64,000 nt of DNA from an uncultured Cohaesibacter sp. (lineage in GTDB: Bacteria > Pseudomonadota > Alphaproteobacteria > Rhizobiales > Cohaesibacteraceae). The notes beneath the pieces were generated by a model. That model was not told where the DNA came from. It worked only from the letters and a program-made list of their open reading frames with translations, and ran no database searches. Shown in pieces: positions 1 through 8,704 of the stretch; position 1 is the stretch's first letter, and every line of letters starts with the position of its first letter. The DNA is taken from the NCBI RefSeq assembly GCF_963662805.1, contig NZ_OY759868.1, positions 62,001 to 126,000 of the forward strand. The letters run 5' to 3'. Position numbers and translations under genes: made by a program.

Positions 1-768
1 CTCCCATGGCACCACGCCTTCGAGCCCTTCGATCTGATTGGCGAGGCGCGTCGCTCCGATATAGTGATAACGCCCCTCCTCATCCGACTTCACATTGCCA
101 TCAAGGGACAGGGTGATGGGCAGATTGAACGGCGTCAGCAGGCTCTTGACGCGCATGCCATCGTCGCCCGCAGAGCCCGTCGAGAGCATCAGGGAATAGG
201 GCTGGCCATTGAACTGGAAGGAGGATTCAATCTTGTAGGGTCCAACAAGGCTGCGCGCCTGAAGGGTGCCGTTGAGCGACTGGACTTCGTCCTTGCGCCC
301 CGTCGCCATTTCTTCAAGCGAAATGCTGCCATCCTTGATCCGGACATCGTTGAGACGGATGTTCGCCAGATCCAGCTCCCACAGCTTGCCGCCGTCCTGA
401 CGGAAGGCAATCCGGCCTTTCTCGTCCATTTTCAGCTTGAGCGCAGGAGATTGCAGCGCCATATCAACCACTTCGACTTTGCCCTGCAGCAAGGGCAGCA
501 GTTCGATGCGAATATCGAATTCGTCAACCACCAGAATGGGGGCTTCACCTTCGGGGCCGACATGGACACTTTCGAAATGAAGGCGCGGAAGTGGCAGGAT
601 CTGCATGTCTGCATCGCCGAGCACCTGCACGGGCTGTCCCAGCACCTGGGTCGCCTGCCGTTCGAAGGCGGCGCGATAGGACGTCCAGTCAACAAAAAGC
701 GGCCCGACCAGCGCAACGATCAACGCCAGCAGGATGGTACCGCCGATGGTGAAATACAGACTATTCAG
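1..768 (-). CDS. AsmA family protein, N-terminal part (cut by window edge)
   Basis: This is the N-terminal 256 codons of an AsmA-like envelope protein; the rest lies beyond the left edge. It starts with one membrane segment (about residues 6-24, ending in GPLFVDW), followed by the YRAAFERQATQVLGQPVQVLG region typical of AsmA N-termini and by beta-rich repeats. AsmA-type proteins are inner-membrane-anchored periplasmic proteins linked to outer-membrane assembly or lipid transport. The start is unusual. An in-frame TAG lies at 781-783 and no ATG, GTG or TTG follows before the conserved LNSLYFTIGG stretch. The CTG at 766-768, seven bases after GGGGGA, falls where relatives place their initiator. 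The family call is firm; the start is not. Confidence 0.8.
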   Translation of the reverse strand, partial: MNSLYFTIGGTILLALIVALVGPLFVDWTSYRAAFERQATQVLGQPVQVLGDADMQILPLPRLHFESVHVGPEGEAPILVVDEFDIRIELLPLLQGKVEVVDMALQSPALKLKMDEKGRIAFRQDGGKLWELDLANIRLNDVRIKDGSISLEEMATGRKDEVQSLNGTLQARSLVGPYKIESSFQFNGQPYSLMLSTGSAGDDGMRVKSLLTPFNLPITLSLDGNVKSDEEGRYHYIGATRLANQIEGLEGVVPWE

Positions 769-1086
769 AACCCAGTCCCCCTATGGAGATCCCCAAAGCA
801 GCCGCACATCCCAAGCTCGCCTCAATACCGGCACCAAAGGCCGGTTCAGTCACGAAGTTCGACAGGCCTCTGTCGATAGCTCCGGAAGGCGAAAGACCGT
901 GACAATCTATAACAGGTTGATCAGGCCACAATGTGACCTAAAGCAAATCGAAACCCTATTGCAATGCAAAATGCAACAAATATCAACGCAATCCGACAAG
1001 TCAGCGGCAGACTCTTGTTGCCTGCCGCTGCGATAGGGGGAAAAACACCCAAAAAGCGAACCAGTCGAGCGACTTATCCGCCCTGA
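769..1086. other. Intergenic region without a recognisable gene
   Basis: No convincing gene lies in this 318-base stretch upstream of the AsmA-like gene and downstream of the FAD dehydrogenase gene. One imperfect stem is visible, AGCGGCAG at 1003-1010 pairing with CTGCCGCT at 1022-1029. It has no T run on either side, so it is only a weak terminator candidate. Confidence 0.5.
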
Positions 1087-2502
1087 TCAATCAAATTTCG
1101 GGACAATCTTGCCCGGATTCATGATGTTGTTCGGATCAAAGGCCAGTTTGATCGCGGCCATGTATCGCAGAGCCGGTCCGAACTCCTCAAGCATATACTT
1201 CATTTTGCCCTGCCCAACCCCATGTTCACCGGTGCAGGTCCCGCCCATGCTGATCGAGCGTTTGGCGAGTCGCTGAAGGAAGGCTTCGGCACTTTCGATC
1301 TCATCCGCATTGTCAGGATCGAGCACAAGAAGCACATGGAAGTTGCCGTCGCCCACATGGCCGACGATAGGGCCGATCAAGCCGCTGTCCTCAATGTCCT
1401 TCTGTGTCTCGGTGACACATTCGGCGAGGCGGGAAATCGGCACACAGGCGTCGGTGGACAGGCCCTTGCAACCTGGACGCAAGCCAACCCCTGCCCAAAA
1501 GGCATTGTGACGTGCAGTCCAGAGCTTCGTTCGGTCCTCCGGCTTGGTGGTCGCCTCGAAGTCGGACCCGCCATATTCGGCAATGATCTCGCCAAACAGT
1601 TCGACCTGTTCGGCCACACTGCCTTCCGTGCCATGGAATTCCACCAGCAAGGTCGGCCGCTCCGCCAGATCGAGTTTGGAGTAGAGGTTGCAAGCCTTGA
1701 CCTGAACGCTGTCGAGCAATTCGATGCGGGCCACCGGGATGCCGCACTGAATGATCATGATCACCGCATTGCAGGCGCTTTCCAGATCCTCGAAATTGCA
1801 GATCCCGCCAGCAATCGACTGGGGAATACCAGAGAGCTTCAAGGTAATTTCCGTGATCACCCCGAGCGTGCCTTCCGAGCCGACCAGCAGGCGAGTGAGA
1901 TCATACCCGGCAGCACTCTTCTTGGCGTGACTTGCGGTTTCGATGATGGTGCCATCGGACATGACCGCCTTCAGGGAGACGACCGTCTCGCGCATGGTGC
2001 CATAGCGCACGGCATTGGTGCCCGACGCCCGGGTTGCTGCCATGCCGCCGATGGAGGCATCCGCACCCGGATCGATGGGGAAGAACAGCCCGGTATCACG
2101 CAGATAATCGTTGAGTTGGCTGCGCGTGACGCCTGCCTGAACCGTGCAGTTGAGATCCTCCGCATGGACCGCGAGAATTTCGTTCATGCCGGAAAGATCG
2201 ATGGAGATGCCGCCATAGGGCGCATTGAGATGGCCCTCAAGCGAAGACCCCGAGCCGAAGGGGATCACGGGAACATTCTCTTCATTGCAAATCGTGACAA
2301 CTTCGGAGACTTCCTCGGTGCTGTTGGCCATGACGACACCGTCCGGCCACTCGCCCTTGAGGTAGGTGGTCGTGTGTCCATGCTGTTCGCGAACGGCCTG
2401 CCCGGTCATGAAACGCTCGCCGAAACGATCCTTCAGCTTCTCGCAGACACGCTCGACTGCCGCCTGTTCGGTCGTACGGCTGAAATGCGGTTCAATTCCC
2501 AT
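1087..2502 (-). CDS. FAD-linked oxidase, D-lactate dehydrogenase/glycolate oxidase GlcD type
   Basis: The product is a flavoprotein of about 471 residues in the D-lactate dehydrogenase (cytochrome)/GlcD family, which oxidises 2-hydroxy acids and passes electrons to the respiratory chain. An N-terminal PCMH-type FAD-binding domain contains PFGSGSSLEGH, PGADASIGGM and GSEGTLGVIT. The C-terminal FAD-oxidase domain carries HVGDGNFH, which supplies metal and substrate ligands, and the end motif GEHGVGQGK. The start was set at the ATG encoding MGIEPHF, because AGGAAG lies six bases upstream; a longer frame reaches 2592 without a good ribosome binding site. It is divergent from the CLC gene. The exact substrate cannot be told from sequence alone. 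Confidence 0.85.
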   Translation of the reverse strand: MGIEPHFSRTTEQAAVERVCEKLKDRFGERFMTGQAVREQHGHTTTYLKGEWPDGVVMANSTEEVSEVVTICNEENVPVIPFGSGSSLEGHLNAPYGGISIDLSGMNEILAVHAEDLNCTVQAGVTRSQLNDYLRDTGLFFPIDPGADASIGGMAATRASGTNAVRYGTMRETVVSLKAVMSDGTIIETASHAKKSAAGYDLTRLLVGSEGTLGVITEITLKLSGIPQSIAGGICNFEDLESACNAVIMIIQCGIPVARIELLDSVQVKACNLYSKLDLAERPTLLVEFHGTEGSVAEQVELFGEIIAEYGGSDFEATTKPEDRTKLWTARHNAFWAGVGLRPGCKGLSTDACVPISRLAECVTETQKDIEDSGLIGPIVGHVGDGNFHVLLVLDPDNADEIESAEAFLQRLAKRSISMGGTCTGEHGVGQGKMKYMLEEFGPALRYMAAIKLAFDPNNIMNPGKIVPKFD

Positions 2503-2750
2503 CTCGATCTTCCTTTGTTCATTGCTGTACCCAACCCCAATCGAATGTGCTTCTATCAGTACCGCTATTCGCATGGATTTGCGCCCGATCAAAAAAGGCG
2601 CAACGGGAATCGATCTATAGTGCTATTTTCGCAAACAAGACTTGGGATTTATGCGTCAATGCCTATACTCTATGCAAGCGATGAAGCCCTCAGGCCGAAC
2701 TCACAGGTGATTTTTCCAAGGACATTGGCCAAGGACATTGGTACGAACGC

Positions 2751-4379
2751 ATGCGCTGGTTGAACCCGCTGAAATTGTCGCAAAGCTGGATTGAGCCCAA
2801 CTGGCGCATCTACCTGCAGTCCCAACAGCCCAAACTCTGGTTTCTGGCTATCATCATCGGCCTGATGGTTTCCTGCGCCGCGATCCTATTCCGCCTCGGA
2901 ATCGGCGCAGTCCAGTGGCTCTGGCTCGGCACGAACAGTGAAAACATCGTCACCGCCGCCCACAATACGCCGGACTGGATCATCATCGCGGCCCCCACCA
3001 TCGGCGGTCTGGTCGTCGGGATCTTTCTTGACAGGATCCACCCGATCAAACGCGCCGAGGGCGTGGCAGACGTCATCGAGGCACGCGCCCACAACGGCAA
3101 GGGGCTGCGCCTCTGGCAGGGGATCGACAGCGCCGCAGTGACCATCGTCTCGCTCGGATCCGGTGCCAGTGCAGGCCGCGAAGGCCCGATCGTTCATCTC
3201 GGGGCGAGCCTTGCCAGCCTGATCTGCCGAACCTTCTCGCTCAATCCCACATCGAAGAAAACCCTCATCGCCTGTGGCGTGGCCAGCGCCGTGTCGGCGT
3301 CCTTCAACGCGCCAATCGCCGGTGTCCTCTTCGCCCACGAGGTCATTCTGGGCCACTATGCCCTCACCGCCTTCGTGCCCATCGTGCTGTCCTCGGCCTT
3401 TGGCACCGTGCTCTCACGGGTCTATTTCGGCGACATCGCCGCGTTCAACATTCCGGCCTATCAGATCACCTCCTATTGGGAGATGCCCGCCTTTGCCCTT
3501 TTGGGCTTGACTTGCGCCATTGTCGCCGTCTTGTTCCAGTTCAGCCTGATGGGTACCGACTGGGTCGCCCGGCAGATCAAGATACCGCTGATCCTGCGCC
3601 CCGTCATTGGCGGCTTTGCCGTCGGCTGCATTGCTCTTGTCTTCCCTGAAGTTTTGGGTGTCGGCTATGAGGCGACGGATAAGGCCCTGCACCAGCAGCT
3701 GCCCATCGCCCTGATGTTCGCGCTGATCATTGCCAAGACGGCAGCCACCTCCATCACGCTGGCCTCGCGTTTTGGTGGCGGCATTTTCTCGCCCTCGCTC
3801 TATATCGGCGCAATGACCGGCGGCACCTTCGGCCTCATCGCGGCTCAGGTCTTCCCAGAGATGGCCTCAAGCCACGGCCTTTACGCCATTCTGGGCATGG
3901 GAGCCGTCGCCGCCTCCGTCCTTGGCGCTCCGGTGTCCACAACGATGATCGTCTTCGAACTGACCGGTGGTTATGCCCTCTCGATCGCCCTGTTGCTCAC
4001 CGTCTCGATTGCCACCGGCATCACCCTCGCCCTGCACGGCCGCTCCTATTTCCACTGGCAGTTGGAGATGCGCGGCATCTTCCTTCATTCCGGGGCGCAT
4101 CGGTTCCTCGTCACACAGGTCACCGTGGCGCAATTCTACAAACCTTTGCCCAAGGAGACGAGCGAGGAAGACCGCCTGCTTCCCGAAGGCACTCAGACAA
4201 TCCGCCTGATGGACAATCTCGAAGCGGCCCTCAAACAGTTCGATGCCGTGGGAGGAGCGGACATCGCGGTTGCCGATCCGAACAGGGAGGGTTACATCAT
4301 CGGTTGGGCCCAGCACGTGGATGCCCTCCGGCACTTTAACCAGATGCTGATCCGCACCCAGGAAGAAGAGCACCGCTGA
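2751..4379 (+). CDS. CLC family chloride channel/transporter
   Basis: A 542-residue CLC protein that moves chloride across the inner membrane. The three CLC signature regions are present: GSGASAGREGP (residues 137-146, with gating Glu144), the NAPIAG segment near 187, and GGGIFSPSLYIG. At the position of the internal proton-relay glutamate of E. coli ClcA (Glu203) this protein has Val198 (context FAHEVILGHY), as channel-type CLCs do, so it may conduct chloride without proton coupling. After the membrane part there is a soluble tail of about 105 residues that could hold at most one CBS-like unit. No strong ribosome binding site is seen before the ATG. Confidence 0.88.
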   Translation: MRWLNPLKLSQSWIEPNWRIYLQSQQPKLWFLAIIIGLMVSCAAILFRLGIGAVQWLWLGTNSENIVTAAHNTPDWIIIAAPTIGGLVVGIFLDRIHPIKRAEGVADVIEARAHNGKGLRLWQGIDSAAVTIVSLGSGASAGREGPIVHLGASLASLICRTFSLNPTSKKTLIACGVASAVSASFNAPIAGVLFAHEVILGHYALTAFVPIVLSSAFGTVLSRVYFGDIAAFNIPAYQITSYWEMPAFALLGLTCAIVAVLFQFSLMGTDWVARQIKIPLILRPVIGGFAVGCIALVFPEVLGVGYEATDKALHQQLPIALMFALIIAKTAATSITLASRFGGGIFSPSLYIGAMTGGTFGLIAAQVFPEMASSHGLYAILGMGAVAASVLGAPVSTTMIVFELTGGYALSIALLLTVSIATGITLALHGRSYFHWQLEMRGIFLHSGAHRFLVTQVTVAQFYKPLPKETSEEDRLLPEGTQTIRLMDNLEAALKQFDAVGGADIAVADPNREGYIIGWAQHVDALRHFNQMLIRTQEEEHR

Positions 4380-4633
4380 TCCCAACAACCAGCAACAGGC
4401 CACCGGCAACAGGACAAAATCACCAATTTTGCCCCTGACAAACCACATTTGTTGCTATAATGTTCCAAAGCACCTTGAAGATGTGCCGAATCATCGGATC
4501 GGATTTAAGATAGATATTTCAATAGGCTTGCGCAGTTTCGCGACGTGAGAATCCCGAAACTTGCTCGACAATCGAATTCGCTGCCGATGCAGTTTAGTTC
4601 GTTCATTTGCGCCAACAGGACCTGACCCTTTCC

Positions 4634-7021
4634 ATGCCTGATCTTTTTGCGTCCCCTCCCCCTCCCCCCTCATTCGAGCAGAACGAGGATGATCAGGAAG
4701 GAATCCGCGCCAAGCTCGCCCGCATGCGCCCCACCCCCTATCTCGAGGGCATGAACCCCGAGCAGAGAGAAGCGGTGGAAAGCCTTGACGGCCCGCTGCT
4801 GGTGCTGGCAGGCGCAGGCACGGGCAAGACCCGCGTGCTGACCACCCGCATTGGCCACATCCTTGCGACCCGCCGCGCAGCCCCGTGGCAGATCCTGTCG
4901 GTGACCTTCACCAACAAGGCCGCTCGCGAGATGAAGGAACGCATTGGCAAGCTGATCGGCGGATCGGTCGAAGGCATGCAGTGGCTTGGCACCTTCCACT
5001 CCATTGGCGTCAAGATCCTGCGCAGGCACGCCGAACTCGTCGGCCTCAAGTCGAATTTCACCATCCTTGATACGGACGATCAGATCCGCCTGATGAAACA
5101 GCTTATTCAGGCACAGGGCCTTGATGAGAAGCGCTGGCCAGCCCGTCAGTTGGCAACCGTGATCGATGGCTGGAAGAACCGGGGCCTCTCCCCCGATCAG
5201 GTGCCACAGGAGGAAGGCTATCACTTTGCCAATGGCAATGGCGTCCTTCTCTACACCTCCTATCAGGAGCGGCTGAAAATCCTCAACGCCTGCGATTTCG
5301 GCGACCTGCTGCTCGAGTGCCTGAGACTGTTCCGCGAAAATCCGGACGTGCTCAAGAGCTATCACGAGAAATTCCGCTATATCCTCGTGGACGAGTATCA
5401 GGACACCAACGTGGCGCAGTATCTCTGGCTACGCCTGCTCGCCCAATCGAGCCACAACATCTGCTGCGTCGGCGACGATGACCAGTCGATCTATGGCTGG
5501 CGCGGGGCGGAGGTCGACAACATCCTGCGCTTCGAAGAAGATTTCCCCGGCGCCAAGGTGATCCGGCTTGAACGCAACTATCGCTCAACGGCGCACATTC
5601 TGGCCGCGGCCTCCCACCTCATCACCCACAATGAGGGCCGTCTTGGCAAGACGCTGCATCCGCAAATCGACGATGTCGAGGCCGAAAAGGTGACCGTCAC
5701 CTCGGCCTGGGACTCGGAAGAAGAGGCCCGCACCATCGGCGATCAGATCGAGACCCTGCAACGCAAGGGCCATGAACTGAACGAAATTGCCATCCTCGTT
5801 CGCGCTTCCTTCCAGATGCGCGAATTCGAGGATCGCTTCATCACTATGGGGCTGAACTATCGTGTCATCGGCGGTCCGCGCTTCTATGAACGCGCCGAAA
5901 TCCGAGATGCGCTCGCCTATTTCCGCGCCATGGTGCAGCCCGCCGACGACCTTGCCTTCGAACGCATCGTCAACACGCCGCGCCGTGGCCTTGGCGACGC
6001 AACGGTCCGTCAGGTCCATGCCCTTGCCCGCGATCAGCAGATCCCCTTGATGGAAGCGGCAACCGAAATCGTCGACACCGAGGAACTCAAGCCCCGCCCG
6101 CGCAATTCGCTGAAATCGCTTCTGGGTCAGTTCAATCACTGGCGCACCATGCTGCCGACGATGAAGCACACGGAACTGGCCGAAATCATCCTCGACGAGT
6201 CCGGCTATACCGAGATGTGGCAGAAGGACAAATCACCCGACGCCCCCGGCCGCCTCGAGAACCTCAAGGAGCTCATCCGCTCCATGGAGGAATTCGATTC
6301 CCTACCGAGCTTCCTTGAGCATATCGCCCTTGTCATGGACCGCGATGCAGGCGAGGGCAACGATGCCGTCTCGATCATGACGCTGCATTCCGCCAAGGGG
6401 TTGGAGTTCGACACTGTCTTCCTGCCCGGCTGGGAGGAAGGCCTCTTCCCCCACCAGCGCGCTCTGGATGAAGCAGGCACGCGCGGTCTTGAGGAAGAAC
6501 GGCGCCTTGCCTATGTCGGCCTGACCCGCGCCAAACGACGAGCCAAGATCTATGTCGCCTCGAACCGGCGCATTCATGGCCTGTGGCAGAACTCGATCCC
6601 CTCTCGCTTTCTCGACGAACTGCCCATGAAGCATGTGGACATCGAGGAAAGCCAGTCGACCTATGGCGGCTATGGCGCCTCCGGCGTCGGCGGCTCGATC
6701 TATGGCAAGAGCCGCTTCGACAAGTCCGATCCGTTCGAAAGCACCTACGAAACACCGGGCTGGAAGCGTATGCAGGCCAACAAGGCCAACCGCGAACGCG
6801 AGAAATCTCCACGCAAACCGGGCTACGGCTCGAACGTGATCGAGGGAGAACTGGTCGCCAAGAGCGTGTCCGAAGGCCCGGCCCGCTACAAGGTCGGCGA
6901 GCGCGTCTTCCATCTCAAGTTCGGCTACGGCGACATCAAGTCCGTTGAAGGCAACAAGCTGACCATCCAGTTCCAGACCGGCATCAAGCGCGTTCTTGAA
7001 TCCTTTGTCGAGAAGCACTGA
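4634..7021 (+). CDS. uvrD: ATP-dependent 3'-5' DNA helicase UvrD/PcrA
   Basis: A superfamily 1A helicase of 795 residues that unwinds DNA in nucleotide excision and mismatch repair and removes recombinase filaments. Visible motifs in order: Walker A GAGTGKT (60-66), TFTNKAAREM, TFHSIGVKILR, Walker B DEYQDTN, GDDDQSIYGWRG, LERNYRS, MTLHSAKGLEFD, and EERRLAYVGLTRAK. The C-terminus ends in a short barrel-like domain (RVFHLKFGYGDIKSVEG) typical of the PcrA/UvrD tail. The ATG at 4634 is preferred over an upstream TTG in the same frame at 4607. PrmA follows on the same strand after 70 bases. Confidence 0.95.
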   Translation: MPDLFASPPPPPSFEQNEDDQEGIRAKLARMRPTPYLEGMNPEQREAVESLDGPLLVLAGAGTGKTRVLTTRIGHILATRRAAPWQILSVTFTNKAAREMKERIGKLIGGSVEGMQWLGTFHSIGVKILRRHAELVGLKSNFTILDTDDQIRLMKQLIQAQGLDEKRWPARQLATVIDGWKNRGLSPDQVPQEEGYHFANGNGVLLYTSYQERLKILNACDFGDLLLECLRLFRENPDVLKSYHEKFRYILVDEYQDTNVAQYLWLRLLAQSSHNICCVGDDDQSIYGWRGAEVDNILRFEEDFPGAKVIRLERNYRSTAHILAAASHLITHNEGRLGKTLHPQIDDVEAEKVTVTSAWDSEEEARTIGDQIETLQRKGHELNEIAILVRASFQMREFEDRFITMGLNYRVIGGPRFYERAEIRDALAYFRAMVQPADDLAFERIVNTPRRGLGDATVRQVHALARDQQIPLMEAATEIVDTEELKPRPRNSLKSLLGQFNHWRTMLPTMKHTELAEIILDESGYTEMWQKDKSPDAPGRLENLKELIRSMEEFDSLPSFLEHIALVMDRDAGEGNDAVSIMTLHSAKGLEFDTVFLPGWEEGLFPHQRALDEAGTRGLEEERRLAYVGLTRAKRRAKIYVASNRRIHGLWQNSIPSRFLDELPMKHVDIEESQSTYGGYGASGVGGSIYGKSRFDKSDPFESTYETPGWKRMQANKANREREKSPRKPGYGSNVIEGELVAKSVSEGPARYKVGERVFHLKFGYGDIKSVEGNKLTIQFQTGIKRVLESFVEKH

Positions 7022-7091
7022 GCAGACAGACCTTGTCTTTGTCGCCCGGACAGGCTATCGACAGGCGCAAACGCCAAGTGAGACCCGATCC

Positions 7092-7967
7092 ATGCCCCAA
7101 TATATCTATGCCGAAGGCAAGCAGAACGACATCCGGACCGCAGCCAAGCGCTTCGAGCTTCTGTTCGAGGAGGATGGCTTCGCCATCTCGAATTTCGAGG
7201 TTGACGAGGATAGCAACCTTTGGGCTCTCTCACTCTACCCGGCAGAAGAGGGCGTGACGGACATCTACAAGATCGCTCTTGCCGAATTGTCTGCGCTTTC
7301 CATGGCCCTTCCCCTTCGCATCGAGGAACTGGCGGATGTGGACTGGGTGACAAAATCTCTCGAAGGACTGGTGCCGGTCGAGGCGGGCCGGTTCATTGTG
7401 CATGGGTCGCACGACAAGGGCGTGATCAATACCAGAGGCCACATCGCCGTGCAGATCAATGCAGGTCAGGCCTTCGGAACGGGTCATCACGGCACCACAG
7501 CCGGGTGCCTCAAGGTGCTGTCTGAGGAATTGCGCGGGTTTCATCCCCTGCGCATCCTAGATCTCGGCACGGGATCTGCGGTACTGGCCATTGCCCTCGC
7601 CAAGCTGCTGAAACAGGAAATCCTGGCAACGGACATCGACCCCGTTTCGATTGAAACCGCCGATGAGAATACCCGCATCAACGAGGTCCACCCGCTGGTC
7701 AAGACCGCCGTGGCCGCGGGCTTTCATCATCCGGTCTTTGCCGAAAAAGGCCCCTTTGACCTGATCGTCGCCAACATTCTCGCCGGCCCCCTATGCAAGA
7801 TGGCCCCGGATGTTGCGCGCAACACTGCGATTGGCGGCCGCGTGATTCTCTCCGGCCTGCTGCCGCATCAGCGCTCCCGCATCATTTCCGCCTATCGCAC
7901 ACAAGGCATGAGCCTTGTGCGCACGGTGACGGAAAACGGCTGGCTGGTGCTCGTTTTCAAACGCTAG
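7092..7967 (+). CDS. prmA: Ribosomal protein L11 methyltransferase
   Basis: A 291-residue SAM-dependent methyltransferase that trimethylates ribosomal protein L11 in the cytoplasm. An N-terminal L11-recognition domain is followed by the Rossmann fold with LDLGTGSAVLAIALAK (SAM loop), the acidic residue in ATDIDPVS, and the catalytic-loop signature NILAGPL. A longer frame opens at 6996, but the ATG at 7092 gives the normal family length. It is the last gene before a bidirectional terminator at 8014-8036. Confidence 0.93.
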   Translation: MPQYIYAEGKQNDIRTAAKRFELLFEEDGFAISNFEVDEDSNLWALSLYPAEEGVTDIYKIALAELSALSMALPLRIEELADVDWVTKSLEGLVPVEAGRFIVHGSHDKGVINTRGHIAVQINAGQAFGTGHHGTTAGCLKVLSEELRGFHPLRILDLGTGSAVLAIALAKLLKQEILATDIDPVSIETADENTRINEVHPLVKTAVAAGFHHPVFAEKGPFDLIVANILAGPLCKMAPDVARNTAIGGRVILSGLLPHQRSRIISAYRTQGMSLVRTVTENGWLVLVFKR

Positions 7968-8013
7968 ACGCCGCATTCAGACAGTTGAGCCTTCGGATAG
8001 AAATGAAAAAGGA

Positions 8014-8049
8014 GAAAGCGGGACAAGCCTGCTTTCGCCTTTTGTCTTT
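8014..8049. terminator. Terminator after prmA, probably bidirectional
   Basis: GAAAGCGGG (8014-8022) pairs with CCTGCTTTC (8028-8036), with one wobble pair and a five-base loop. It is followed on the plus strand by a T-rich tail up to 8049. An A-rich run just before it could serve the opposing microprotein gene. Confidence 0.65.
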
Positions 8050-8116
8050 AAGGTGGCGGCATGATCGGGAAATCAAGCCTCACCCATGAAATCGACCGTC
8101 CGGGAACGACGGGATC

Positions 8117-8269
8117 TCAGAAGCCTCTGGTACGAACCGCCGGACCATCAAACCCGGTCGACAGGATGTCGTCACGGGTAGAGGTTGGGAGGCTGTTCTG
8201 CATAAAGCGACGCGCTTCCTGCTCACGCGACTGCATCATACGTCCAAAGGCACGGCTGAACATGAACAT
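8117..8269 (-). CDS. Microprotein, 50 residues, related to the neighbouring 44-residue one
   Basis: A short gene with a ribosome binding site (AAGGA about nine bases upstream of the ATG at 8269) encodes a basic 50-residue protein. Its first 23 residues align without gaps to the product of 8570-8704: both have RAF at 6-8, Gln13, RE at 15-16, Ala19 and RF at 21-22. The C-terminal halves differ. An alternative ATG at 8263 would remove two residues. No family is recognised and no membrane segment is seen; the N-terminal half looks like an amphipathic helix. It reads toward the bidirectional terminator at 8014-8036. The paralogy makes it likely to be real; its function is unknown. Confidence 0.65.
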   Translation of the reverse strand: MFMFSRAFGRMMQSREQEARRFMQNSLPTSTRDDILSTGFDGPAVRTRGF

Positions 8270-8426
8270 CAATCGAGGTCCTTCTCATCATGGATCACAA
8301 AGGTGACCCTACGTCTGGCGGCAATATGGTGCAGTGCACCTGTAAAAACAACGGACAGTTGGTCATCCCAGCCAAGCAAAAAATTGATAGCTCGAATTGT
8401 TTTGGTACATTAAGAAAATCAGACAA

Positions 8427-8451
8427 GAAAAAAGCGGGCCTTGGCCCGCTT
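8427..8451 (-). terminator. Rho-independent terminator of the upstream microprotein gene
   Basis: AAGCGGGC (8432-8439) pairs with GCCCGCTT (8444-8451) around a CTTG loop. On the minus strand the stem is followed by a run of six or seven T. It lies about 120 bases downstream of the stop codon at 8570, so the message has a long 3' tail. Confidence 0.85.
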
Positions 8452-8477
8452 GTTCTTTGGAACAGTTATCTTGAAAC

Positions 8478-8561
8478 GGTGTCCCTCCCGTATGCGGTCC
8501 CCGGGGTTCAGCTCTTGAGCGCTATACCTGACGTAGCGTCTTCAAGGCCCCGGAGGGAACC
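8478..8561 (-). ncRNA. Candidate structured 3'-UTR RNA / small RNA
   Basis: Between the 44-residue microprotein gene and its terminator lies a region that can fold on itself. CCCTCC (8483-8488) pairs with GGAGGG (8552-8557), extended by GGT/ACC. Inside are a five-bp stem CGCTA/TAGCG (8520-8524 with 8534-8538) and a four-bp stem GCTC/GAGC (8511-8520). With the terminator downstream this could be a 3'-derived small RNA. No known RNA family is recognised. Confidence 0.35.
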
Positions 8562-8569
8562 TCGCGCGA

Positions 8570-8704
8570 TTAGTCGCGAGATTCGATGCTCAGAGCGTCA
8601 AGGCTATCAAGGCCACGGTCAGCCATGTATTCGTTAACGAAACGTTCAGCCTGTGCTTCACGAGCCTGTACATATTTGTCAAATGCGCGGTTAAAGAAGT
8701 TCAT
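8570..8704 (-). CDS. Microprotein, 44 residues
   Basis: Encodes a 44-residue protein starting MNFFNRAFDKYVQAREAQ. AAAGGA lies six bases upstream of the ATG (8704-8702), a good ribosome binding site. The N-terminal 23 residues resemble those of the microprotein at 8117-8269, and the C-terminal half is acidic (ends SIESRD). It has its own strong terminator at 8427-8451 and a long dyad upstream at 8748-8793, so it looks like an independent, regulated transcription unit. It recalls the short charged proteins (DUF1127-like) common in Rhizobiales, but I do not recognise a DUF1127 motif and assign no function. Confidence 0.75.
   Translation of the reverse strand: MNFFNRAFDKYVQAREAQAERFVNEYMADRGLDSLDALSIESRD

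Noticed and set aside
64..879. Long plus-strand frame opposite the AsmA-like gene
   Set aside because: The minus-strand frame has a membrane anchor and AsmA-type sequence; the plus-strand product is a charged, family-less mirror of it.
1222..2763. 513-codon plus-strand frame opposite the FAD dehydrogenase
   Set aside because: High-GC coding DNA leaves the antisense frame open. The minus strand has full FAD-oxidase motifs, the plus strand none.
3960..4379. Full CBS domain pair at the end of the CLC protein
   Set aside because: The tail is only about 105 residues and shows at most one CBS-like unit, so a CBS pair cannot be claimed.
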